Assembly (NCBI GenBank): GCA_905250125.1
Contig: CAJNOL010000809.1
Coordinates: 1-64,000, forward strand
Reading direction: 5' to 3'
DNA length: 64,000 nucleotides
Source of the DNA: Rotaria sordida
Lineage: Eukaryota; Rotifera; Eurotatoria; Philodinida; Philodinidae
A model generated the notes under the pieces. The model was not told the DNA's origin and ran no database searches. It worked only from the letters and a program-made list of their open reading frames with translations. The position numbers were made by a program, and so were the translations under genes. Shown piece after piece: positions 19,109-31,439 of this stretch. Each line of letters begins with the position of its first letter. Position 1 is the stretch's first letter.

Positions 19109-21201
19109 CTATGTGTTCGCTTTTACATGTCCTTCTGATTTTTTTAACTTGTTTTCGACTCTTTGGATATCATCATTTAACTTAGTCATATTGGTATGAT
19201 GAGCCGGCAAAGATGTTTGGTAGATTGTCGAGGCCTTCTGTAACCATTTCAATGTTTGTTTCAATTCGTTCTTGTGTTCATATATGAGACCTATGTTCTT
19301 GTAGGTCATTGCAATCATTGGATGTTGATTAGGAAGTGACTTCAAGCTGATTTCAAGTGATCGATTGTAATGCTCCAATGCGAGATCATAATGACCGAGA
19401 CATCCATGAACAATGCCAATATTGTTATACGATGCACCCAAATCAGGATGATTTGTTGGCAGATGCTTCTTCCTAATAGAAAATGATTTTTCATAGAAGT
19501 CGAGCGCTTCTTCATACTTCTTCTCTTCGTAGTGAATAATCCCAATGTTGTTATAAAACGAAGCCATAATCGGATGATTCTCATCATGTGCTTGTTTGAA
19601 GAGTGACACAGCTCGACTGTACGATTCGAGTGCTAGACGATGATTACCTTTATTTCGATGAACATTACCGATGCTGTTGTATGTGATACCAATTCGTACA
19701 TGATTGGATAAGCGAGTTTTTACACGAACATCGAGTGATTTCTGATACCATTCGAGACTTGTATCATAGTCACTTTTCATATTGGCAACCATACCGAGAT
19801 TATGATACAATGCGCTTAGAGAGGGATCGTTCGATGGAAGTTCGTTCAACAATCGATCATAGTACTTTTTGGCCGCATCGAATTTTCCCAATCTATATAC
19901 TAGATAACCAAGTGAGAGAAGATTCGTTTCCTCTACGTCGTATTTGTTCTTTATGCGATCAAAGAGTTGTTTGAGATCATTGTCATGATCATTGCACAAT
20001 GTCATTTGAATGATTGAAATTGTTCCATCAACTGATGATTGTTCATGACAAATCTGATTCAAGCGAAAGATCGAACCGAGCATGAAGAGTACTTCTGAGT
20101 CATCTTCACGATCGCTGAGTCCAACAACTTTTGCAAAAGGTCTATTATTGTTGATCATGCTTCGAAGTATGCGAGGATCAGCATCGATTTCGAATAGTAC
20201 TGGTACTAGATCATTAGACACCGTAGAACTAATGTTATACTCGAGGAATCTTAATGCAGCATGACGGTTCATTGTTGTCGATAAAAATGAATTCATTGAA
20301 ATAAAGCTTCCCTTCGATTTATGTAATTGTTTCATTGTTTCTTTCGATATCATCTGTCCTCGATATACTTGAATTCGTTCGTGATATTGATGTGCACGTA
20401 ACTGTTCGAAGATGTCTTGAATAAAAGTATGAAAAAGAAACAATACGTCCACGTTTTGTAAATGTAACGCTTTGTTTAACATGCGGTAAACAAACGACTC
20501 GCGCGTAAACCACCAAATAGCCTTCGAAGATTGATATTCAATATCGAATTCATTCACTAGCTTCATTTCCGATTTATTGCCTTTGTATTCCTTCTTGCAT
20601 AATTCAATTAATTCACGTTTATCTTGTGCACTCGGCTTCATTCGGATCAGAACATCGATCAGCAATTGAGAATGCAGAAATTGCCCGTTCAAGTCTGTTG
20701 AAGATCGGTCCAAAAAATTCAATGCCAATGGTTCTTCAATTCGAACTGGATACTTTTGACCCATCCGGATTGTATTGATCAATTCATCCAGTTTTTTGCA
20801 AACAGGTTTAATCTACAGTAAGCTAACAATGCATGGAATAGTCGAAAATAGAGATATGTACGTACTTTGCTGAATGGCCGATCCCATTGCTCATTCGCTT
20901 TTTTGTTAAAGCAGTAGGTATAAACTGTAAATACCTGTTGTAATTTCTGTATTTCGGGCATTACGATACGATCTAATCGACCATTTACAATCAAGATTGT
21001 AAGATCACCTTGAGAAATATAACGGACACGAGCTATAAACTCTTCAGGGCCGATCAATATTCGTAGTTTGTTAATGATATTTTGTAATTCTTTTTGAGTC
21101 ACCAAATTTTCTTCATAGTTCACTGAAGCATTCAAACAAAATATACTGTATATTTCCTGATTGTTATCATCGTTATTTGTGTGTGGCATAATTGATGCCA
21201 T
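19109..21201 (-). CDS. NAD:arginine ADP-ribosyltransferase-TPR protein (intact)
   Basis: ATG at 21201. Exon 1 is 21201-20866 and exon 2 is 20812-19109. The 53-nt intron has donor GTACGT and acceptor CTGTAG, phase 0; the protein is 679 residues. Residues 1-112 are the family N-domain. Next is the helical AIWWFTRESFVYRMLNKAL segment, then the ART fold: VYRGQM (Arg, NAD binding), FISMNSFLSTT (Ser motif) and DSEVLFMLGSIF. The last is D-x-E where arginine-specific enzymes have E-x-E, so specificity or activity may be altered. From about residue 400 there are six TPR-like repeats (YNNIGIIHYEEKKYEEALDF, YNNIGIVHGCLGHYDLALEH). No signal peptide or membrane segment, so intracellular. The TPRs probably select protein targets; the biological role in bdelloids is unknown to me. 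Confidence 0.88.
20813..20865 (-). other. 53-nt intron at the family-conserved site
   Basis: GTACGT ... CTGTAG, phase 0. It is equivalent to the long intron 14748-15966 of the degenerate ART gene. The shared position and phase support both gene models. Confidence 0.85.
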
Positions 21202-24117
21202 TTTTGTTTTGTTTATATGTATATACGTGTGCGTACGTGTGTTTTGATATTCTTCTCTTACGTTAGCAATTCGAATGATCTTGTTTGGTAATATGACGTG
21301 CTTTTATGCATAACAGTCGAGTATGAAAAAAACTCGCTCTCTCTTTGTTTCGTCATCTCTGTCGTAGCTATTAAAAAGTTTTTATTTTTCGGTTTCACTT
21401 CAAGGTCACAGACAAGGAGAAAAAAAAACCTTATTCTCTCCCATTATCATTTGCTTTCTATTTCAACAATTCATATTTACCATCTTGAAAGCGAAGTGAA
21501 TACTATTACACAGAAAAAAAAAAGTTTTATTGTGATTCAATTGAAGTATCATATATTCATCGTCTAGAGATTATTTTGTCTGTCGATAACTACATACACT
21601 TTGCATGCTTCGTCCTTGTTTTTAAACTTCTATCAATAAAACTTATCTCTCGCCGCTTATTGAAACTATCTTTTCTACATTGCGTCGAACACATTTATTT
21701 GTACGATGTTGCCTTCTTTCGAACGCCAATGGTAATGACGCAATAAAGGCTTCATTCTTTCTGCACAGATACCTAAGTGTGGAATATAATCAGAGAGATT
21801 GAAGATTTTTCACTTGACCTTCTCTCCAGATCCTTACGTCCTCTTCAAAACAGCCGCTTTTCGTCAAAAAAAAACAATTAATATTAACATAAATGCATTG
21901 GAAGATAGGTCAAGATCTAATCTTTCATAAATGATATCATTTTTTTATTCACCATCTCGTTTTCTGCCAAAATTCTCTGTGAGCTTTCATTCTATATATT
22001 TAGTTTTTTTTTCCTTTGAAAGAGTATGACACGCTTTTGATTTAAGCTCCGTTAATATTATATAAAATAGTACTTATATAATTAGAGCGCTATTTTTTGA
22101 AAGTTTTTTTGAGACCTTGAACTTTTCTTCCCTTAAGAAGTAAGAAATTAAAAACAAAGGCTCTCTCCTGCTCTGTATCCTGACATGCTCTTTTAGAGGA
22201 AAAAAAAATTCATAAAATAAAGATCCGCAAAGAATTTTGAGTTACTAAATAATCTATTTTTTATTCTTGTTCGTTGAATATCCTTGAAAACATCATGCTA
22301 TAACGCTGAAAATTTTATCATAGTCTCTCCACTATAGTCCTCATATATGATGAAAATTTCATGCGATTTAAATGTACCTGATCCAAGATCAATTGTTGAG
22401 GATGGGCTTAAATGAATTTTAGTGAAGTCGAAATTAGATTCGCTATGTGACAGTACTATTTTCCGCAGGGATCATCGAATAGAAATTCTCGCTTTTCGCA
22501 GATAGGAGAGTATGAGCGTGCGACGATGGCAGCTTTCTTGTCACAAACACACACAATCGCAGCTGATTCTTCGGCTTTCGCATAAATTCGGATGCTATAC
22601 ATTTAGGCTGGTGGATGGGGGTAGGAGGAAGTCGAGGTGTAAGAAAACTTTTTGAGAGCTGAAAAGGGGTATAAACATTTTTCTAAAAGTGGAGGTGCTG
22701 AATTTTCTTTTTCCATTTTTCACTCTGAATTTTTAATAAACAATACAATTTTAGCTGGAAAAAACTGGAAGTTTTTTAAAATTGGGAAGATGCGCAACAC
22801 TCCCATCCCTGTCTCGGATCCTCATGGCCACATCCCTACTTAGACTCACACTTTGTTTTCTATTTGTCATTACTCTTAACTATTTAATTTCGGACAGTTT
22901 TCGTTTTCTTTTTAATGTATAACGCTAATATGGCTGTGTAAGTGATAACAAAGCTCTCATCTTAACTCGCATTTCAGCGCACATCCACAATCTTTTTACA
23001 TGTAGATGCACTCACGGTAGTAACTTATGGAGTTTCAACAGCAGGATGAAGCTGTCATCAGCACGAATATGAAGTGGATATTCACCAATATTTGTTGAAG
23101 ACTGCATTTTTTGTTGTCATTATTGCTAAGATGTTTTACATACAAGAACACTCACGAACATGTGTTGATCTCGCGTCAACAACAAAGTGAAAATGTCTGT
23201 AAAACGAATACTGTATCGGCAGACAAGGACACTAATTTGAACGTTCGTAACTTTGAGCTTGATAGTATGAGTTGGGACGAGGACTTACCAACTTGATGAT
23301 ATACCAACGAAACGAGAAAAAGAGACAGTAATTCGCGGTACTCGAATTATGCATATTCTCCTTACAGGATAGACGCATTAACATAACACCAGAAGAGGCA
23401 CGTCGTCTGTGAACAACGGATGTGCAGCAAAGCAAAGTGCACTTCACAATGAATATTGTTAGAACATCATAAAACACAAATTTGCATCTGTGCTTTTTCT
23501 TTGAGTACGATTGTATGCCTTTGCATATACGCGCACATCCAAATCTACGTACAGATATTCGGAAACATCAATTCCTCTTAAATAAATCAGATGTCTCGAA
23601 GAGTATTTTTGGGAGATCCTACGACATCCAGTCGAGCCGGCGCTTTTGGTTTTTTCTTAGGTTATATTCTTTTCTAGGGACACAGATGAACATTCACTTT
23701 TATTTATGGATGCCTACACATAACAGCCTTATTCAGGAACTTCAACAGACAGCGAAAAACATCCATCAACAGTATTCTAGCAAGAGAAAAATATATATAT
23801 ATATATCCACTAAAACGCTATACGAAGCCATTAAGAAGCCGATTCAATGTTGTGCTTTTTGTATTCTGTTTGGAGATATCCTGTTTCACAGGCAAGATTA
23901 CCTATGAACACACATTGAGATTCGTCAAGTGTTACGAATAGTCAAAGACACCAACCGAAGGTCATAGACATCGTGTGAGTAGCAACATGAAATTAATTTC
24001 GAAACAAATATTTTAGGGATACATAAGGACACCGATTCGTGGTGCGTTTAATATTAAACTGGAATATATTGACAATATCTTCTACAGCGGAATCACTAGT
24101 TATGCCAACTTACCCTT
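21202..24117. other. Intergenic, no supported gene
   Basis: A GC-richer patch near 22440-22580 and a 141-codon open stretch at 23482-23907 (+) have no recognisable product. GTG/CAC words occur around 22610-22850. No tRNA found. Confidence 0.5.
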
Positions 24118-24352
24118 CGATCGTGAGATCATAATGACTGAGACAATTATGAATGATGTCAATATTGTTGTACGACTCGCTCAAATTAAGATGAGCGATT
24201 GACAGATACTTATTTTGAATAGCAAGTGATTTCTCATAGAAGTCAAGTCCTTTCAACTATTTGTTCTGTTCCTGATGGATGAGATCGATGTTCTTGTAGA
24301 ATCTAGCGATCTTCACATGATTTTCATGGTGTGCTTGTTTAAAGCGTGAGGA
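24118..24352 (-). pseudogene. TPR fragment of an ART-TPR gene
   Basis: Aligns base by base with about 19382-19600 inside the intact ART-TPR gene: shared GAGATCATAATGAC, TCAATATTGTTGTACGA-like, ATTTCTCATAGAAGTCAAG and TGGTGTGCTTGTTTAAA. Frame is lost by substitutions and indels; about two TPR units remain. Confidence 0.8.
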
Positions 24353-24619
24353 TACGGGTATGATGATATGGTTTGTGTGAGCATAAAGCGAAGATATTCA
24401 TCTACATCTATCTACACTCAACCTTGTTTCAGAGTCCTCAGTTATTTAAAGTTTCTTTTTGTCAGTTGAAATTCTTTTTCCTTTTCTTTCGATGTCTAAT
24501 ATTTATTTTAAAAAAAACATACAAAGACAACGTCCAACACAAAAAAAGAAAGCTTAATCATTAAGATTAAGACTTTGTCCAGTCTGTTCAATAAGAGAGT
24601 TGATTTTATCGTTGAAAAA

Positions 24620-26060
24620 CTACAGAGAGTATGTTTTATATAGAGATTCAGTAACAGCAAATAAACATCTTATAAGATCAGAACAATACATAATAGCTTG
24701 TGCATAATTATATTTGTACAATAAATATCTCCATAATAAATCAATATATTTATCTTGAATATTTAGAATTTGTTTAATATTTGATAAATTCATTGGAAAT
24801 ATGTTTGAATAAATTGTAAAATTAATAGTTGAGGAATAAACAATGGCAAGAAGTAATTTCATTACGACTATATCAAATTGAATTGTCTCTGTTATACGCC
24901 TAACAGAAGGCATTACAGTTGGATCAGAAATAAGCGCAATAGTGTCATAAAAAGTAGGCGTCTTCAATAATCCAGTCATATAATACATAAAATTTGTCGA
25001 AATATCTGCTGTATGTTTCATTGTACTAATGAGTAAAGTAGAACGATTATCAATAGATAATGAAAGAAAATCTTGATTATTTTTATCTCCTTTCATTGCA
25101 ACCTGGAAATATTTGATCAATGCTTCATTTTTAAAACGTGATTTAAGAGGTAAATTATTTTGTTCATTCATCAAACATAAACCTAATGATAATTCACTAT
25201 GTTCATCATAGCAATGAGATAGATTTGAGAGAAGATTCCATTGATCGACAGTTAATGTTGATTGATCTGATCGTAAAAGATTTAAACTTGAAAACTAAAT
25301 ATAAATAGAAAATAAATAATTTATGAAAACTTTAATAACAAAAAAAAAAAGATTTCTGCTACGACCTGCATCTTCTCTAAATCTAGTCATAAAATTTTTC
25401 ATCGCTATTTTATATAATTGTTGATGTTTTCTTCTGCTCTTGTTTTCATTTCGTTCTATTCAATCATCTTTTCCTATCCTTGTTCAATATCATCCATGGA
25501 AATTTCCATGTATGTTCACTGTATTCAGTTTTTTTTTTCTATTTATCGAATGATGTTTTTTTCTACAAAGAAAAAATAACAAAAATTAAGAATAGTCTCA
25601 CCTATTCAGGTTGATTTTTTTCTACATATAATAGTACTTGTAGTTTCTGTTGGATTGACTGTTTCAGTTTTTTTTTTTCTTTATTGTACCCCTTTTCGAA
25701 TAAGATGGTCGAATCATCTCAATTTGCATTCCACTTGTAAAACATTTACGAAGTCGACAAGAAGAACATACATGACGATTATTTATATTTATTTCACAAT
25801 CATCATCACTATCGCATTTAAATGCATCCTTAACAAAAAAAAAACCCAACAAACAATGAATATAATGAAAATAAAATTGATTATTTTCAATTGACCTGTC
25901 CTAGTTGAGCATTTCGTTTAAAAAACATTCTACATGGATTACATGATTTAACACCATAAAATGAATATATAGCTGAATGTCCACAAATTTGACATACACA
26001 TGATGCTGTTGTTGACTGTTGCTTTTTACTGATGAATTTATTCGACGATGGTTCTTCCAT
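24620..26060 (-). CDS. Nuclear receptor (DNA-binding plus ligand-binding domain)
   Basis: Exon 1 26060-25896 encodes the first zinc finger: CQICGHSAIYSFYGVKSCNP then CRMFFKR. Intron 25895-25829 (67 nt, GT-AAG). Exon 2 from 25828 carries the second finger: CDSDDDCEINI and HVCSSCRLRKCFTSGM. The last exon 25294-24620 (acceptor ATTTAG, 225 codons) is a helical LBD-like region ending KYNYAQAIMYCSDLIRCLFA. The eight zinc-ligand Cys of the receptor superfamily are visible, and the P-box region reads SCNPCRMFF, so it is a divergent member. It is nuclear and DNA-binding; ligand unknown. The hinge between about 25690 and 25295 is unresolved. Exon 2 runs into eleven A (T on plus, 25668-25678) and then TGA. 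One extra A would continue the frame for about 20 codons (LKQSIQQKLQVLLY). Subfamily cannot be assigned by eye. Confidence 0.82.
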
Positions 26061-28247
26061 AATTAATATGTGTTTTAAATTGATTTCAATCTTAAAAAAT
26101 GAATGGAAAATATTGAAATGATAATGTTTAACAAATATTTTGTTTGAAAGAAAAATAATGAAAATGATTAAGAAATATTTGGATCATGACGATTATTCAC
26201 TAGATACGAGCTCTACACATTCTTTTCTAACTACAAATATTTATATACATGATATTCGAGGAATACCTACAATAGAAAAGAGAAAAAACGAAAAAAAAAT
26301 GAAACAAAACAGACTCTTTTTCTTTCCTTCGTCAATAACGAACGTAGCAGCGTGAAGAAATATGTGTCTTATAATAGTCGGGGTTAAAAGAACACCTTCC
26401 AGTACAAAAATAGAGAAAACAGCAATCTGACCTTGTTACTCCCTTCACATATACTAAGAAGAAGACTATTTTCTTTACTTTATCTTAAGTTAAATTGAAA
26501 TTTTTTTCGAATGTTAATACTTACGATTGCATTGTGTTTATCCTAATGTCGATTGAAAATTGAAAAGAAAAAATTTTCTACATAAATATCAAGCATCTTC
26601 AACACTCGCTGAATATTCATAATTTGATATTATTTCATATCGTTCTTGTGAAACAATTTTTCAATACAATATTATTTTCTTTTACAAAATCTATCAAAAT
26701 TTGTTTTTTTGTTATTGTGAAATTCTAGTTTACACTTCAATAAGAATTCATGCAAAATATTTTCTTTCTCAAATTCATCTATAAAATAATTAGCATTGAT
26801 TCAATAGTCAATTATTCTTCTTCAAAATTTGTACGATATACAACATGAAAAAAAAATTAAATGCTCTCTTCGTTGCTTGGTCATGTAATAGTTTTCGAGA
26901 ACATGTGTTTAGGATATGTTTGCCAGTGATTTTAATGCAAAATTAAGATTTTACTAGAGTATAACTCTCGTATAGACAAAAGACAAGATGTTATGAAGCA
27001 ATTCATGTTGTCCTCAGTCTTCTTTTCTTGTTTTGTCTTTGCATTCAAGGTTTTTAAACATTCAATAATGCTTTTGAAATCTCAAAAAAAAAAATGAAGA
27101 TTTTCCTCAGAATAACCATGATTTTTTCGAGTATTAATGATGGTGTGAATGTGAGTGTGAGCAATAAGAGGAACATGAACAAAGGTATTCTTTTCTAAAG
27201 TCCAAATATTCCAAACTACAAATATCGTTCGATAAAGATTTCAATCATGCGAATTAAAAGAAAGATGTCATAGTGTAGCCTTCGGAAAATTGTTAAAATG
27301 GACTTTTTAGTGCTACAATAAAAATATTCGTCATTGCTGTGAAGTTTTATCTAAGAAATGTGAAGATGTAATGATACTAACAGATATTTTCAATCGACTT
27401 TTTATTCATTTCGATCCGTTCATAAGAAAAATTATTATTGTCAAATTTACAAAACGGCAAATACATTCAAAGACATAAACGACTAAATTGCAATTATTGA
27501 ATGAAGATAATGAAATATTATATAATCTATTGCTCCAAAAATGAGTCGATACATTTGATACCATGATACCAAGTCGTACATAACCTTGAAAGTTTCTCTC
27601 TCTTTTCATGTTTTACATTGAAAAATATTGTAATAGAAAAAAAAATACAAAAACATCAAAAGGATTTTAAAAAGTAAGAAATGCAAAGAAACGAGTTTTT
27701 AAAAAAAATATTGAACCAACAACTACAGTTGTACATTACATTTACTGTGATCGGAAATCAAGTACTTGTAACAATTCTCAGCTTATAGTCAATAATCGGA
27801 GTTAAAAAAAAAGCTTCTAATTCATTGTAACTTTCGCTATAACTCATGAATTTGTCAGATATTAATAAAAGGCTATTTCTCATTTATGAGTATGAAATTA
27901 AGTTTAAGCGAAATAAAATTGTTCTAAATTTTCTGTTGATCTAAAGTTGACAATTTTATTAGTTTTCTATAAAGCGAGTAGCGTTGACAGTTAGCTTTTA
28001 AATATTCGACTAATGAAAGTACATTATGGAAAATAAATCGTTCTAAAATATTTTTACAAAAAAATGACTACAATCTATAAAGGACGTAAATTGTTGATCA
28101 GAGAAAATATTTAAACATGAGTTTTTGTTCAATACAGGTTTTTTTCTTTATCTTAAAGGATAAAATGAAATAGATAAAGAACATTAACTTTTAACCAAAG
28201 AAGTTTTTGATTGATGGTACATTTGAGATGAGATTTAGAAAGTTGTA
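26061..28247. other. Intergenic upstream of the nuclear receptor
   Basis: Very AT-rich. A short GTG run (GGTGTGAATGTGAGTGTGAG) is at 27142. No gene recognised. Confidence 0.55.
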
Positions 28248-29207
28248 TACGGTTGGAAAAAATATTATTCCAGGGGGGGTAATGCTATAATTTCAAATAG
28301 AAGACATAATGAATTTTATATCAAATGAAAGCTCGTTAAAAATGGGGTTTATTGATACTAAATAGTGAGGCTTGTAAAAACTTTCTAATGTCAAACTTAC
28401 GAAGTTTTCAGAAATTTTATATTTTTTTGGGGTGGAAAATCAAGGTGCCACTGATTCAAAAATGAAGTCAATTTTTTTTCTTGAATATTTTTACATGGTT
28501 TGATAGACCTCGTTGAGCTCTACAAAACTGTACATGTTAAAAATTTTTTGAGGCATCTTTTTGAGATAAAAAGTTCAAAAAACTACTCGGGAAACCTCAA
28601 AAACATTTAAAAACTCTTTTTTTTTTTCAAATTGAAGAAACACGCTCAATTTTTCAATAAAAGTAGCTTTTTTCGTTGTTTTTACTACCTCAGACGTCTC
28701 GAAATATACTTGTTCGATGCAGTGTGAAAAGCTGCGTCTAATGAGTATGTTTCGAAACGCCTGACGGAGTAAAAACAATGAAAAAAGCTACTTTTATTGA
28801 AAAAGTAAGTGTTGTTCTTCCACATGAAAAATATGAATTTTTTTCATGTTTTCTAAGATTTTCCAAATAGTTTTTTGAATTTTTTATCACAAAAAAAGTG
28901 TCTTAAATTTTTTTTAATGTGTACAGTTTTATAAAGCTCGACGAGCTCTATCGAACCGTGTAAAAATATTCAAGAAAAACATTTTACTCCATTCTTGAAT
29001 CACTAGTACTTTAATTTTCCATCACAAAAAAAGTATAAAATTTCTGAAAATTTATTAAGCTCGACATTAAAAGGTTTTCATAACCCTCACTATTTAATAC
29101 CAATAAACCCCATTTTTAACGAGCTTTCATTTGATATAAAATTTATTATGTCTTCTATTTGAAATTATAGCGTTACCCCACCTGGAATAATATTTTTTCC
29201 AACCGTG
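28248..29207. mobile_element. 960-bp foldback element, Tc1/mariner-like ends
   Basis: A whole-length inverted repeat. The ends are TACGGTTGGAAAAAATATTA and TAATATTTTTTCCAACCGTG, each next to TA (28246-28247 and 29208-29209). Arms of about 450 bp are diverged but alignable to a central hairpin near 28670-28800 (AAAAGTAGCTTTTTTCGTTG against its inverted copy). TA duplication suggests a non-autonomous Tc1/mariner type. No transposase. Confidence 0.8.
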
Positions 29208-29715
29208 TACATGAAATAGAAAATAATATGATACTTTTTCTATAAATATTAATCATAAATTGTTATATGAGACATAATTATATGCATATAATAATTCGTC
29301 TTCAAACTAGTTTAAGTTTTAAATTAAATTATTATTATCGACCGAATGTAAGATGAGTTTTATACAAGAGAATTAAATATTTTGGATAGATATTGACTAG
29401 CTGATTTTCCAGATTGACGACTACGGACTTCGTAAATAGTCGTATTTTAGCAGTTTACATGATCCAGGATTACAATAGTAAATCGCCGTGATCGTATATG
29501 GAGAAATACGAAGCAAAACGGAGACTGTATACGAACTCCGTATATGACCGTGCTTGTTCGACTTTGATTATTTTGTTTTTGTTATTGATAAAGTAATACT
29601 TATAATGTACGAGGAAGAGTCATCGGTTTGAGCTTGACTAAGAAGAATTTTAATCAAAGACAAAACGATATTTCAAAGAGATTCTATCGTAATTTATATT
29701 AGTAATACAATATTT

Positions 29716-30060
29716 GGATTACCGGAACTTCGCCAATAAGACTCTCACCAATAGGACATTCACCATTAGCGAAAGTTCGGGGTATATTAGCAAAAATTCA
29801 TTGTAGTTTCGCCAATTGACGAAATTCTAGAGGATGCGCTAGCGAAAGTACAGTAGACCTTTGTTAGCTGTCACAAAACAATTTAACACAGGATACATGT
29901 GAGAACTGAAGCTAATGGTATTAGAATAGATATATTATAGCTTACACTCATCAATGTAGTCAATTGGAACTTTTTAAATCTTTGTCTAATGCAGAATCAA
30001 CTTGGAAATATTCTAGGAGGTGTATTGATGAAAGTCTTATTGGCGAAATTTGAAATTCCT
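29716..30060. mobile_element. Probable 345-bp non-autonomous transposon
   Basis: GGAACTTCGCCAATAAGAC on the left is inverted as GTCTTATTGGCGAAATTTG on the right. CAATATTT flanks both sides (29708-29715 and 30061-30068), an 8-bp duplication. Superfamily uncertain, hAT-like by duplication length. Confidence 0.65.
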
Positions 30061-30068
30061 CAATATTT

Positions 30069-31439
30069 ATTGCGGATGTAAAGTGACTGGATGGATGTGT
30101 GTGCGTGAATAGAAGACACTTATCAACATCCATATTGCAAAGTCATTTTTCTTTTGAACATCTCTTGTCTGTATTTTTGTATATAAATGCTCTTGCACGT
30201 CGACTACTATCAGCGCCAAAATATAATGAACCCGGATGTTTTTTAAATAACTTTTGATAGGAACAATATAAAAAAGACCTGAGCTTGTCACCATTCAATA
30301 GAAAACACTAGAAGCCGCCAAAGTAAGTCGAAATCTGGTCGGCAAACAATTGACCAATCAAATGAGTTTTTGGCGAGTGTTTTGAAAACGAGATTCTGAA
30401 GTCATTTCCCATTGAATTTTGACTTGTAATATAGCATATCTGCAGGAAAAAGTCTTCTCCTTCGATCTGTACAAGCCCCAAATTCCTTGCACCTTCCGTT
30501 CAAGAGTTTTTCTGAGACCCTCAATTTCATCAACTTCAACTTGAAAATCTACAAAAGAGCTGCAGACATGGATTATTGACTACGTTAAATCGAATGGTGA
30601 TGTTTATTTCCAGTTTCAAAGTAACCTGTGACCACTATTTAAAGACTTTCAAATTTATTTATTTCTAACATCTTTAAAGTTTTCCTCGATATGAATGCTG
30701 CTGCTGTCATTGTCTAAATAATATTTGGAACATACATATAATATAAAATCTTACTAACAAATAATAAATATCTAGAAATCGAAATTGCCTACATTTGAAC
30801 GAAACAATTTGAACGTTCTTCTGACAATGATCTAGGCTATGTAAATCTCTAATTAATGACATAACAAATAATTCAAAAGAAGAACAATGTACATAAGAAA
30901 CTTCGAGAAAAAGAGAAATAAATAAATATATCAAAGCTTGTTCGACTAAAAGTTAAAAATGGTAAATCGATATACAAACATTATTACAATTTTGAAAAGA
31001 AAATCAACAAATACATATTTTTATTATCATTTCTTTTTATTTTTGAATTGATCGTAATTATGTTAGTGTACAAATTCCTTAAAACGAAGATCTATGCCCT
31101 CATCCTTGCTAATGGTAAATCAAAGATATTAAAAAACCTTCAAAATATTGTTTATAACTAACGATAACAGTTACTTATTCTCTTTGTGATACAAATAAAA
31201 TAGACATAATATGGATTAATGGACTCAATCTAACTTCACGCGACCTATAGTAATGTATAAATATAAAATAGGAATGAGAAGAAAAATGAGTAATAGAATT
31301 CTTTTATGATTGGTGAATTCTACTAGCAAATAAAAATCAATTGTCAAAAGATAAACAAAAAAAAAAAAAAAAAGAACATTTATTATACAATCATTTTAAA
31401 CCTTCTTATAAGTTTTTTTCTTTTGTTGTCAATATAATA
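30069..31439. other. Intergenic upstream of WAPL
   Basis: AT-rich with no recognised gene. A poly-A run at about 31360 lies about 70 bases before the WAPL start. The WAPL promoter is presumably within the last few hundred bases; no TATA box is convincing. Confidence 0.5.

Noticed and set aside
23482..23907. 141-codon open frame (+)
   Set aside because: Low-information composition with a TA-repeat run (IYIYIS) and no domain or splice support.
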